From contig DUZX01000014.1 in assembly GCA_013349325.1 (NCBI GenBank), positions 1-64,000 on the forward strand: a DNA stretch of 64,000 nucleotides, given 5' to 3'. The position numbers were made by a program, and so were the translations under genes. Below, piece after piece: positions 54,236-62,575 of this stretch (the stretch's first letter is position 1; each line of letters opens with the position of its first letter). The stretch comes from Desulfuromonadales bacterium (GTDB taxonomy: Bacteria > Desulfobacterota > Desulfuromonadia > Geobacterales > Pseudopelobacteraceae). Below the pieces are notes generated by a model. It had not been told where the DNA came from, made no database searches, and saw nothing but the letters and a program-made list of their open reading frames with translations.

Positions 54236-55396
54236 TTACGCCGCTGATGGATTCGTCTTCATCAATCGTCCGATAATCCGCAGAAAATTTTTGGTCAATC
54301 CGGGGTGCAGATCGGTACCCATCATACCGAACATCATCGTTGCAATCTCTTTTAGTTCTACCGGTTCGCGGTAGGAACGCCGTGTGCGCAGAGCATCAAA
54401 AAAATCTGATATTGCAGTCATATGGCTGCACAAATTCTGTTGCCAACTGTCGGCAACACGCGGATACCCCCTCAGGTTATATTTCAGATGGTGTTCATAG
54501 GCTGCGATTGCCGCCAGTCGCGGCACGCCGGGTGTGTCAAGCAGGTGTCGAGCCCCTTTGACCGGATGCTGCTTCATGATATCAAATTCCTCGTCCGTCA
54601 GTTTGCCTTTCTTGGTGAGGATCTCCTCCGGAATGTAGAGCTTGCCGATGTCATGTAACATGGCGGCAACTCCGATATCGTTCAGCAACTGGCCTTCAAT
54701 TCCGAGAGCCATGGCCTGGGCCAGGTTGAGAACGCAGACGTTGGTCGAATGCGTAAAGGTATATTCATCGGTATCGCGTAAGGCGGCCATCGCAAGGAGC
54801 GGCCTCGCTTCCTGGCGGAAAACATCAATAAAACCGGATACAATATCAAAAATACCGTTGACTTTGAGTTTGTGCTGCTGCTTGGCGGTTTCATACATTT
54901 CCATAAACCGGCTCATTTCTTCGTGCGGCATATCCGGCAGACTGACGCGCGCAGGTTTCGTACCGCTACTGCTCGTGCCCGCATCCATCGAGCTCAGTCG
55001 GACCTCAACCCGGCCCAGACGCAAGTGCTCTGAAGAGTCGATAACCCGTTGCCCGCTCTCCTGCTGCAGCGCAATACCGCGAATAAGGGCATCCAGTTCC
55101 GCTTTCGTTACTCCCGGCACAATGGTCATTGTGCCGATCGAATTCGCGGTAAAAATCTGCGTGAAGCGGCGCAAAAACAGAGTCAGTTCCTGTGCTTGTC
55201 CATCTATGACCAGTTCATTTTCCACAATCATCAACGTAAATTCTGAACGTGCCTGCAGAACAGACATCAGGTTGGTATACGCCAGTGCCGAAAGGCGCTC
55301 CACCTGAGGGTGTCCCATACTGTAAAGCGCTGCGTTTGCTACTGCTGAAAGAAGGTGGCGGATAAAGTCCAGGACCGGCATGGTGTGGCTTTTCAT
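54236..55396 (-). CDS. HD-GYP-domain protein
   Basis: 386 residues. The C-terminal half has the HD motif LHDIGKLYIPEE, GKLTDEEFDIMKQHPVKGA, and a variant of the HHExxDGxGYP loop that reads HHLKYNLRGYP. The GYP is kept, but the usual Glu and the Asp-Gly are changed, so c-di-GMP hydrolysis is uncertain. The N-terminal half is helical, without an obvious sensor. Its start overlaps the HEAT-repeat gene by four bases. Confidence 0.85.
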   Translation of the reverse strand: MKSHTMPVLDFIRHLLSAVANAALYSMGHPQVERLSALAYTNLMSVLQARSEFTLMIVENELVIDGQAQELTLFLRRFTQIFTANSIGTMTIVPGVTKAELDALIRGIALQQESGQRVIDSSEHLRLGRVEVRLSSMDAGTSSSGTKPARVSLPDMPHEEMSRFMEMYETAKQQHKLKVNGIFDIVSGFIDVFRQEARPLLAMAALRDTDEYTFTHSTNVCVLNLAQAMALGIEGQLLNDIGVAAMLHDIGKLYIPEEILTKKGKLTDEEFDIMKQHPVKGARHLLDTPGVPRLAAIAAYEHHLKYNLRGYPRVADSWQQNLCSHMTAISDFFDALRTRRSYREPVELKEIATMMFGMMGTDLHPGLTKNFLRIIGRLMKTNPSAA

Positions 55397-57570
55397 GGCA
55401 TGGCTCCGGTAAGCTTCTGTAAGGAAAGGGTCGCCTGTCGGGCAATATCGCCACTATCACCGGCAAGCCGCTCCAGAATCGGTCTGGCAATTTTCAGCGG
55501 ATAGCGTTCAAAGGATTGAACGATATCAATTTTAAGTCGTGTTAACGTCGTGGCATGGAGCAGGCTTCTGGATGACAGAATCCTGGCGAGTTCCGGAAGT
55601 GCTTCAGTCCGGCCGGATTCTGCCAGTGAATCGACGACAGCTTTTTTTATAAGGTACTCGCTCTGTTGCAATCCCCCTTTACTCAAGAGACCGATCAGAG
55701 CAGTCAGAATGGCCGGAGATGAGCAGCGCTCGGTAAGTTTGATAGTTTCCAGAAGACGTTCCTGATCCTGACTTTCCAGATTCTGCACTACCTGTTTTTC
55801 GGCAATCGGATCACCGAAGTGCACTAGAACTTTGAGAACCTCCTGATGCAGACGGGGGTCAGGGTTGCGGAGCAGTGGGCGTATCTGTGGTACGACATCC
55901 GGTTGATTGATCGCGCAGAGGATAATCAGCAGGTTGCGTAAATAGTACCAGCGGGAGTCTCCCAGTCGACCTGCCACAGCAACGCGGGCTTCCGGGCCGA
56001 GTGCTATCAGGCAATCCATAAAAAAACGTCGCATCGACATGTTCGTCTCTTCCGACAGCCGGTCGAGTAACACCTCACAGAAGATGGGTCCCATTTTGAG
56101 GATCAGGCGCCGGATATCTTCATAGCGAGGTTTGCCCCAGATGGCGAGGCCATCCAGTATTTCTTCAAGATTCTCACGGCAGGAGTATTCATCAGACAAG
56201 AGGGTGCGCAGGGATGCGGGGAAGGTTGCGTCTGCCGTGCGGTCTACCATGGTATGCAGCTGCTCGTATTCGCCGGTCTGCAGTACGTAACGGAACATGT
56301 CACTGAGGTTCCGGACGAGCATTTCTCGTTCCTCAAGCGTTTCGCACCCCTCGCGAACCAGATTAAGTAATATCTCGCCGATACTGGCTTCTATATGCTG
56401 ATTTTCCAGCGTTTCAAGCAGGCTGCCGGAGTCGTCAACCTGCATGCGGGGCAGATGGTCGGCTGCAATGATTGCATTCAGTTTTTGCTGGTATTCATCC
56501 GGTACAAATTCTTCAGAGTCATGTTCTCTGAAAATGGTTTTCATTTTTTCGGCTATATTCTCTTCGCTGGAGATATCCTGCTCGATGTTTTGCTGATGGT
56601 AGCCATGCCGTCCCATACGCTGGAGCAGGCCCATGACGATCGGCGGAACACTGAGACGGTGCTGGTTGACGTCATCCAGTGTTTCCAGTACCGCAGCGGA
56701 AGACAGGTTGCTGATGATTTTTTCTGTGGCGATCTGTCCGGCCGAGTTTCTGACTTCAAATGAACTGCTTAAAAACTGACGGCGCAACTCAGGGTTAAGG
56801 CCGCTGATGAATGTTGCCAGTTTCTCGTATGGCACTGTTTTCAGGTAGCCTGGAGATGCCGCCGTGTCTCCCTGACGCATGAAGCTGGTAATAGTCTGGC
56901 TGTAGCTGACTTCATTGGGCCCGTTTTGGTCGAACTGCCGGTTCAGAACATCGGCCAGTATATGAGGGTCAAGATCAACATCCGTACTGCCGTCGGAGCT
57001 GAGCTCGCCTCGTGTAAGGCCACGTGCAAAGCGCTCCCACAGGCTCTCACCCATGCGGATTGTCCGCTCGGAATTGATGGAATCTTCATCGGTTGTACTG
57101 AAAAGATCGTAGCGTATTGAACGGATACCGATGGCCTGTATGCCGGAGTCGCTCCAGAGCTGCTCGATGCCCCCTTGGCAGAGAATATCGTCACGTCTCA
57201 GGCTGAGTATGGTGGTGAACCTGTCCAGTTCCTCCAGCGTCAGACCGCTATGTAACAGCAGGGCACCGATGCCGTGGTCAAAAAGAACCCGGGCGAAATC
57301 CCGGTAGACGAGATTTGTTTTGTCCAGAAAGACGCCGGCCACCATCAGCGCACTGCTGGTCACTCCCAGAATGATTTCATCCTGCAGCATCATCAGGTCA
57401 TCGTAAGCGCGCAGAGCCTTGGTAAAGGAAGCGCTTATGACCGGGTGCCCTTTCGGGTAGGCGCGGCAGTTGCGACGCGCTATGTTGAGCTCGATGATCA
57501 GGCTGGAGAGCGCTTTCGTGTCAAGGCCGCTCACCTGTATGTCGTCGCTTTGATAGTCCATGGCATCCAC
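55393..57570 (-). CDS. HEAT-repeat protein, partner of the HD-GYP gene
   Basis: 725 residues from a GTG (an in-frame ATG lies three codons in). The N-terminal 250 residues resemble the helical N-terminus of the HD-GYP protein next to it, and the C-terminal 300 residues form HEAT-like repeats (VVPQIRPLLRNPDPRLHQEVL; ALIGLLSKGGLQQSEYLIKK; ARPILERLAGDSGDIARQAT). No catalytic motif. Likely a scaffold; the overlap with the HD-GYP gene suggests the two proteins work together. Confidence 0.7.
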   Translation of the reverse strand: MDAMDYQSDDIQVSGLDTKALSSLIIELNIARRNCRAYPKGHPVISASFTKALRAYDDLMMLQDEIILGVTSSALMVAGVFLDKTNLVYRDFARVLFDHGIGALLLHSGLTLEELDRFTTILSLRRDDILCQGGIEQLWSDSGIQAIGIRSIRYDLFSTTDEDSINSERTIRMGESLWERFARGLTRGELSSDGSTDVDLDPHILADVLNRQFDQNGPNEVSYSQTITSFMRQGDTAASPGYLKTVPYEKLATFISGLNPELRRQFLSSSFEVRNSAGQIATEKIISNLSSAAVLETLDDVNQHRLSVPPIVMGLLQRMGRHGYHQQNIEQDISSEENIAEKMKTIFREHDSEEFVPDEYQQKLNAIIAADHLPRMQVDDSGSLLETLENQHIEASIGEILLNLVREGCETLEEREMLVRNLSDMFRYVLQTGEYEQLHTMVDRTADATFPASLRTLLSDEYSCRENLEEILDGLAIWGKPRYEDIRRLILKMGPIFCEVLLDRLSEETNMSMRRFFMDCLIALGPEARVAVAGRLGDSRWYYLRNLLIILCAINQPDVVPQIRPLLRNPDPRLHQEVLKVLVHFGDPIAEKQVVQNLESQDQERLLETIKLTERCSSPAILTALIGLLSKGGLQQSEYLIKKAVVDSLAESGRTEALPELARILSSRSLLHATTLTRLKIDIVQSFERYPLKIARPILERLAGDSGDIARQATLSLQKLTGAMP

Positions 57571-57735
57571 GCGAGTTGAGAAGTTTCATAGATATACAGT
57601 ATACGGGCGAAAAATAAAACCGGTATAATTTCAAGGATATGTTTCACTGAGGCGCATTATGATATCTGCTGTTCTTCCTGCTTGACCTGTCACGCTATTT
57701 ACGATAGCTTCCCAACGTTGAAGCTATGAGGTCGT

Positions 57736-58299
57736 ATGCGTGTAATTGCGGGAACATATCGTGGAACCAGATTGTCGGCGCCTTCAGGCATGGCGACACG
57801 TCCAACTTCTGATCGTGTAAAAGAGTCACTGTTCAGCATCATATCGTGCCGGATGTCGCTTAACGGCATTCATATTCTCGATATCTGTGCCGGAACCGGC
57901 AGCCTGGGAATAGAGGCGCTCAGTCGTGGTGGGGCTGCTGCCACGTTCATTGAGCGCGACCGAACGATGCAGCCGTTCCTGAATAAAAACATCGCGGCGG
58001 TTCACTGCCGTGATCGTGCAGAAATAATTATCAGTAGCGCAGAGCCTGCGGTGAGGTCGCTTGCGGCCCGTGGGAGGCAGTTTGAGCTGATACTGTTTGA
58101 TCCACCGTATGATTCAGAACTGTATGAACCTGTCGCGGAGTTGCTGTCTACTCATGCTCTTCTGAAAGCCGGGGGGCTTCTGGTTATGGAATGTTCGTCC
58201 CGAAAACAGCTTCCGCCTGTAATCGGATCATATTTTCAATATGATCGCCGTGTCTATGGTGTGACGGCTCTTGAATTATTTTCATGGGAGGGAGTATGA
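57736..58299 (+). CDS. rsmD: 16S rRNA (guanine966-N2)-methyltransferase
   Basis: 187 residues with the SAM site LDICAGTGSLGIEALSRG, the catalytic FDPPYDSE and the RVIAGTYRGTRL start typical of RsmD. It methylates N2 of G966 in 16S rRNA. Ends by overlapping coaD by four bases, the usual rsmD-coaD pair. Confidence 0.95.
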   Translation: MRVIAGTYRGTRLSAPSGMATRPTSDRVKESLFSIISCRMSLNGIHILDICAGTGSLGIEALSRGGAAATFIERDRTMQPFLNKNIAAVHCRDRAEIIISSAEPAVRSLAARGRQFELILFDPPYDSELYEPVAELLSTHALLKAGGLLVMECSSRKQLPPVIGSYFQYDRRVYGVTALELFSWEGV

Positions 58300-58781
58300 A
58301 AAAAATTGCCGTATATCCAGGCTCATTCGATCCGATTACCTACGGCCATCTGGATATCATCAAGCGTGGCCTGACAATCTTCGACGAAATTATCGTGGCG
58401 GTTGCCAATAACTCGCAGAAAAATTCATTGTTTTCAACCGAAGAGCGTGTGAAGCTGATTCAGGATGTTCTGAAAGAGGAACGGAGGGTCACGGTTGACA
58501 CATTCAGTGGACTTCTGATAGATTACGTGGCTTCAAAAGGTGCACATGTAATCATTCGGGGATTGCGGGCGATTTCTGACTTTGAGTACGAGTTCCAGAT
58601 TGCGCAGATGAACAGCAGCATCGGACGTGAGATAGAAACACTTTTCATGATGACCTCACTGCAGTACGGCTATCTCTCCTCTTCAATCGTCAAAGAGGTC
58701 TGCTCGCTGAACGGTGATATCGATAGTTTTGTACCGGCGGAAATAAAATCAGCCTTAAAAGCCAAGTACGGCCTGGCTTAA
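58296..58781 (+). CDS. coaD: phosphopantetheine adenylyltransferase
   Basis: 161 residues from MKKIAVYPGSFDPIT, preferred because of the GGGAGGG site and the ATGA overlap with rsmD. The HxGH-like TYGHLDI, RGLRAISDFEYEFQ and the YLSSSIVKEV motif confirm it. Fourth step of CoA synthesis. Confidence 0.96.
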   Translation: MKKIAVYPGSFDPITYGHLDIIKRGLTIFDEIIVAVANNSQKNSLFSTEERVKLIQDVLKEERRVTVDTFSGLLIDYVASKGAHVIIRGLRAISDFEYEFQIAQMNSSIGREIETLFMMTSLQYGYLSSSIVKEVCSLNGDIDSFVPAEIKSALKAKYGLA

Positions 58782-58839
58782 CCCGGGTCTACCATTTTTG
58801 ATGTTTGAAGTAGCCAACAAACGACAGGAGGAATACCAG

Positions 58840-60036
58840 ATGAAATTAGCAGATCGCGTCAACAAGATTCAGCCATCACCAACACTTGCAATCGATGCCA
58901 AAGCCAAGGCACTTAAAGCCCAGGGTGTCGATGTTATCGGTTTTGGAGCTGGAGAACCAGATTTTGATACACCCGTTAATATTCGTGAAGCGGGCAAAAA
59001 GGCCATCGATAACGGCTTTACGCGGTACATGCCGGTTGGAGGCGCTGATGATCTTAAAGATGCCATTATAGCTAAAATGAAGCGCGATCATGGTCTGGAA
59101 TACAGTCGTGACGAAATATCGGTTGCCTGCGGTGCCAAACATACCCTCTACAACATCTCTCAGGCTCTGATTCAGGAGGGTGACGAAGTCATCATTCCGG
59201 CGCCGTACTGGGTATCCTACCCTGACCAGGTCGTGCTTGCCGGCGGTACACCGGTGTATATCGAAACCGGTGAAGAGACCGCGTTTAAAATTACGCCCGA
59301 GCAGCTCGAAAAAGCTGTGACGCCCCATACGAAGGCGCTGATACTGAACTCCCCCTGCAATCCTACCGGCACCAGTTATACGGTTGCAGAGTTGAAGGCA
59401 CTTGGTCAGGTCTGTCTGAAATATGATTTCCTCATTATCTCGGATGATATCTACGAACGGCTTATCTACGACGGACTTGAATTTGCCAACATTGTTCAGG
59501 TCGTACCTGAGCTTAAATCGCGTACTGTCGTTGTCAATGGCGTTTCAAAAACGTACGCCATGACCGGCTGGCGAATCGGCTATGCCTGCGGTCCCAAAGA
59601 GCTGATGGCAGCCATGACTAAAATGCAGTCACAGTCTACGTCTAATGCGACCTCGATCGCACAGAAAGCTTCTGTTGAAGCGCTCAACGGTTCTCAGGAT
59701 GCGGTTGTTGCCATGTGTGTTGAATTCGAAAAACGTCGCAGCTATATTGTAGAACGCCTGAACGCCATGCCGGGTGTCACCTGTTTCAGATCAACCGGCG
59801 CTTTCTACGTCTTTCCCAATTTTTCCTGTGCATACGGAAAAACAACTCCCGGCGGTGCCAAAATTAACAATTCTTCTGATTTCGCCGCCTACCTGCTAGA
59901 GGATGCCAAAGTTGCTCTGGTTCCCGGAGTGGCATTTGGTGCCGATAAGTATGCCCGTCTTTCGTACGCAATAAGTATGGAAAACATAACCAAAGGCATG
60001 GATCGTATTGAACAGGCGATTAAAAACCTCGTATAA
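58840..60036 (+). CDS. aspC: aspartate aminotransferase (class I/II PLP enzyme)
   Basis: 398 residues from MKLADRVNKIQ, which has an AGGAGGA site; a frame starting at 58798 is longer but less likely. SPCNPTGT and the PLP Lys in VNGVSKTYAMTGWRIG fit group I-gamma aspartate aminotransferases. Terminated by the hairpin downstream. Other aminotransferases of this fold (alanine, prephenate) cannot be excluded. Confidence 0.92.
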   Translation: MKLADRVNKIQPSPTLAIDAKAKALKAQGVDVIGFGAGEPDFDTPVNIREAGKKAIDNGFTRYMPVGGADDLKDAIIAKMKRDHGLEYSRDEISVACGAKHTLYNISQALIQEGDEVIIPAPYWVSYPDQVVLAGGTPVYIETGEETAFKITPEQLEKAVTPHTKALILNSPCNPTGTSYTVAELKALGQVCLKYDFLIISDDIYERLIYDGLEFANIVQVVPELKSRTVVVNGVSKTYAMTGWRIGYACGPKELMAAMTKMQSQSTSNATSIAQKASVEALNGSQDAVVAMCVEFEKRRSYIVERLNAMPGVTCFRSTGAFYVFPNFSCAYGKTTPGGAKINNSSDFAAYLLEDAKVALVPGVAFGADKYARLSYAISMENITKGMDRIEQAIKNLV

Positions 60037-60046
60037 AAAGTATGGT

Positions 60047-60080
60047 ATGAGGCGCCGAAAGGCGCCTCATTTTTTTTGAA
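60047..60080 (+). terminator. terminator after aspC
   Basis: ATGAGGCGCC, a GAAA loop and GGCGCCTCAT, followed by a run of T. Confidence 0.92.
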
Positions 60081-60092
60081 TGAGAGGTCATC

Positions 60093-60293
60093 GTGATAAC
60101 TCAAGATATGATAATTTCAGATATTATCGCACAGTATCCAGAGACTCTGCCGATTTTCAAGTTTTATAAACTTGATTGCTACGAATGTCAGATTGCCGAT
60201 CTTGAAACTCTGGAACATGGTGCCGGTGTCCACAAGGTTGCTATTCAGGAATTACTTGTATCTCTGAATGCGGCGCGCAATGATGCAACGTGA
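60093..60293 (+). CDS. DUF1858-like small protein
   Basis: 66 residues from a GTG. The sequence ITQDMIISDIIAQYPETLP with LDCYECQIADLETLEHGAGV is the DUF1858 pattern (helical, one CxxC), found near redox and nitrogen-metabolism genes. It precedes the PilZ gene. Likely a small cytoplasmic disulfide or metal-binding protein. Confidence 0.75.
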   Translation: MITQDMIISDIIAQYPETLPIFKFYKLDCYECQIADLETLEHGAGVHKVAIQELLVSLNAARNDAT

Positions 60294-60316
60294 TGTGCCG
60301 TTCGGGAGCCTGACCA

Positions 60317-61408
60317 TTGAGTGATATGGAACAGTATAGCCGGTATTTTTCGGTCGGCATGAAAGTTGGTGTCAGCATACCGCTGCCGAACGCGAGCGTA
60401 TTCAGGGACTGGGCCATTGTCCAGGACGTTGACGAAGACCTGATCGCCCTGCAGCTGTCGCGCGACATGCTCCCGGCCCATGTGACGTTGCGCTACGGTC
60501 AGATTCTGGAGTTGCGCTGCGGCGGAAATAACGACAATTACTGTTGCCGGGCAATGATTGTGTCTGAGAGTGATGCCCGACAGTTGATGCTGCGACTGAT
60601 CGGTGAAATAGTCTCCGATGACCTGCGCGAATTTTACCGGATAGATGCGTTCCTTCCGATCAAATACTTCGTCAGTCGCGAGCAGAATGTCGAACGGCTC
60701 CGTTTGGATTGGGAAGAACGGCGTGTCTATCGTTTGCGGCAGAAAAATCACAGCTGGAGCGGAAAGTTGCCGGCTGCAGATGCTCAACTGCCTCACGAAC
60801 GACTGCAGGAGCGAGAAGAGGCCGAGACGGAGTCGTCAGAAGAGAGTAAACCTACAGAACCAACTACATACGAACCGTGGAACACTATCATCCCCCTGGC
60901 AGCAAATATTAGCGGTGGCGGTCTGCGATTGATCACGCACCAGGGTTTTGAAGATGGTGAATACTGTCTGCTTGAAATCTTGGTCCCCTCACCACAGAGG
61001 GTGGTAGACGTTGTCGCCCGTGTCGTTTTTGCCAATCGCAATTTTGCCGCCGGGACAGACCGGGAATATTTCAATACCGGCATGCAGTTCCTGTACATTG
61101 ATGAACGTGATCGTGACGCCGTTGTTACCTATATTTCAACCATCCAGCTGATGCGAAACCGCCAGTTACTGGAAGAATATATGTTTCGTGACAAAGGTGG
61201 GGGACGGCATCAGGAAAAGGCAGCGGACACGTCCGGTGTTAGCGTCAAAAGAATTGCAATCCTGGTCGCAACTGCGGTTACCATTTTATTAATAGCCATC
61301 ATGATGTTCAATTTTTTCTGGGACTATGTTCACGGACACCCTAAAGGCGAAATCGAACAGACTTTTGAAGGGGGAATCAGGAAGTATATCGAGCAGCGAC
61401 AGCGTTAA
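60317..61408 (+). CDS. PilZ-domain protein with C-terminal membrane helix
   Basis: 363 residues from a TTG with GGGAG well spaced (an ATG at codon 4 is another option). N-terminal YcgR-like beta domain (about 10-95), the PilZ domain (EFYRIDAFLPIKY ... ISGGGLRLI, about 98-285) split by an acidic insert, and a membrane helix near residues 311-332. The c-di-GMP RxxxR motif is not clear, so binding is uncertain. Terminated downstream. Confidence 0.75.
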   Translation: MSDMEQYSRYFSVGMKVGVSIPLPNASVFRDWAIVQDVDEDLIALQLSRDMLPAHVTLRYGQILELRCGGNNDNYCCRAMIVSESDARQLMLRLIGEIVSDDLREFYRIDAFLPIKYFVSREQNVERLRLDWEERRVYRLRQKNHSWSGKLPAADAQLPHERLQEREEAETESSEESKPTEPTTYEPWNTIIPLAANISGGGLRLITHQGFEDGEYCLLEILVPSPQRVVDVVARVVFANRNFAAGTDREYFNTGMQFLYIDERDRDAVVTYISTIQLMRNRQLLEEYMFRDKGGGRHQEKAADTSGVSVKRIAILVATAVTILLIAIMMFNFFWDYVHGHPKGEIEQTFEGGIRKYIEQRQR

Positions 61409-61431
61409 GTGCTACAGGAGCGTTAGCTTGT

Positions 61432-61478
61432 AAAAGAGCCCTTCCATTCCGATTCGTTCGGGTCGGGGAAGGGCTTTT
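61432..61478. terminator. bidirectional terminator
   Basis: AAAAGAGCCCTTCC and GGAAGGGCTTTT pair around a loop in the gap between the convergent PilZ and Tim44-like genes. T runs flank both sides. Confidence 0.85.
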
Positions 61479-61506
61479 GTTGTGAGGCGAGGGACATTTC
61501 GATGTG

Positions 61507-62451
61507 TTATTTTTGGTCGATTGCCGTCAAGCGCCAGGGATTGTTGCCGACCGGGCGAGTGAAAGTCCAGAATTCTTCGAACTTAACCGGTTCGGTCTTG
61601 CTGCCGGTCTGCACTGCTCCAGTCGTATCATCCGTTGTATAATCCAGCAGGTTGGCATAGATCAGCGTCGTAATGTAATCCTGCCCCGACTCCTGCCAGG
61701 CGCTCGTAATTTCCACGTTTCTGACGGCAATATTTTCCAGCTTGTTAATCTGCTTATTCCGTATCAGGATATCGATATCCGATTGCATGATGCGCCGCAT
61801 TTCATCGGTCATGATGGTGACTACATGAGAGAGATCACGATTCATCCAGGCGCTCTGGACTTTGAAAAAGTTGTCCATTACCAGATCATTAAAACGCCCT
61901 TCATCAAAGCTCTGGTCAAACTGCCGGATATGATTCAAACCGGTTTCAACATCATCGGCTTCAGGAAGCGCATTCAGGTATCCGCCAGGAAGCGGGGTAA
62001 TTGTTCCTGTCTGGTATGGCTGCTGATAGAGAGTGTTGTTTGAGCTGTTTTCGCGCCCTTTTTTGATGTAGCGGTAGATAAAATAGCCGATGCCGGCCAG
62101 CAGCAAAATCTCGAAAAGTCCTATGCCGCCACCCATCCCGCCGCCTGAACCGCCAAAGCCGAGGCTTCTGAACAACATTCCCCCCAGCATTCCGCCAACC
62201 ATCCCGCCGGCCATACTTCGTAAAAAACCACCCGAAGCCGGCTGCTGTAGGGGAGGTGTCGGAGTGGCCTGTTGCTGACGCGGGGCTGATTGGGTACTGG
62301 GGCTCATGGGACGGGAATAACTGCGCGAACCGCGACTCCCGGTAGATCGGCTGCCTCCGGCACGGGCATGGGCGTTCAGTTCCAACGTGGTTACTGACAG
62401 GAATAGTACAGCTGCCATAACGGCAAAAAACTTTATCGCATATCTTTTCAT
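61507..62451 (-). CDS. Tim44-like domain protein
   Basis: 314 residues. Signal (VMAAVLFLSVTTLELNAHA), a Ser/Arg/Gly-rich low-complexity part, a Gly-Met membrane-prone segment (GGMVGGMLGGMLFR), a helix (GLFEILLLAGIGYFIYRYI) and a C-terminal Tim44-like domain (LNHIRQFDQSFDEGRFNDL). Bacterial Tim44-type proteins with this layout are called Tim44/MBA1 family. Role unknown. Confidence 0.8.
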   Translation of the reverse strand: MKRYAIKFFAVMAAVLFLSVTTLELNAHARAGGSRSTGSRGSRSYSRPMSPSTQSAPRQQQATPTPPLQQPASGGFLRSMAGGMVGGMLGGMLFRSLGFGGSGGGMGGGIGLFEILLLAGIGYFIYRYIKKGRENSSNNTLYQQPYQTGTITPLPGGYLNALPEADDVETGLNHIRQFDQSFDEGRFNDLVMDNFFKVQSAWMNRDLSHVVTIMTDEMRRIMQSDIDILIRNKQINKLENIAVRNVEITSAWQESGQDYITTLIYANLLDYTTDDTTGAVQTGSKTEPVKFEEFWTFTRPVGNNPWRLTAIDQK

Positions 62452-62575
62452 GTAGTTGTCTCCTTATGTACGGTGTGCAGAGAGCGGCAGGTATAAACGC
62501 ATTGTTCTGAATATGGTCACAGAATACACGAAAATCAAGGGTGTCTGAAAAAAAAGGATTCTCTGCCAGGAAATA

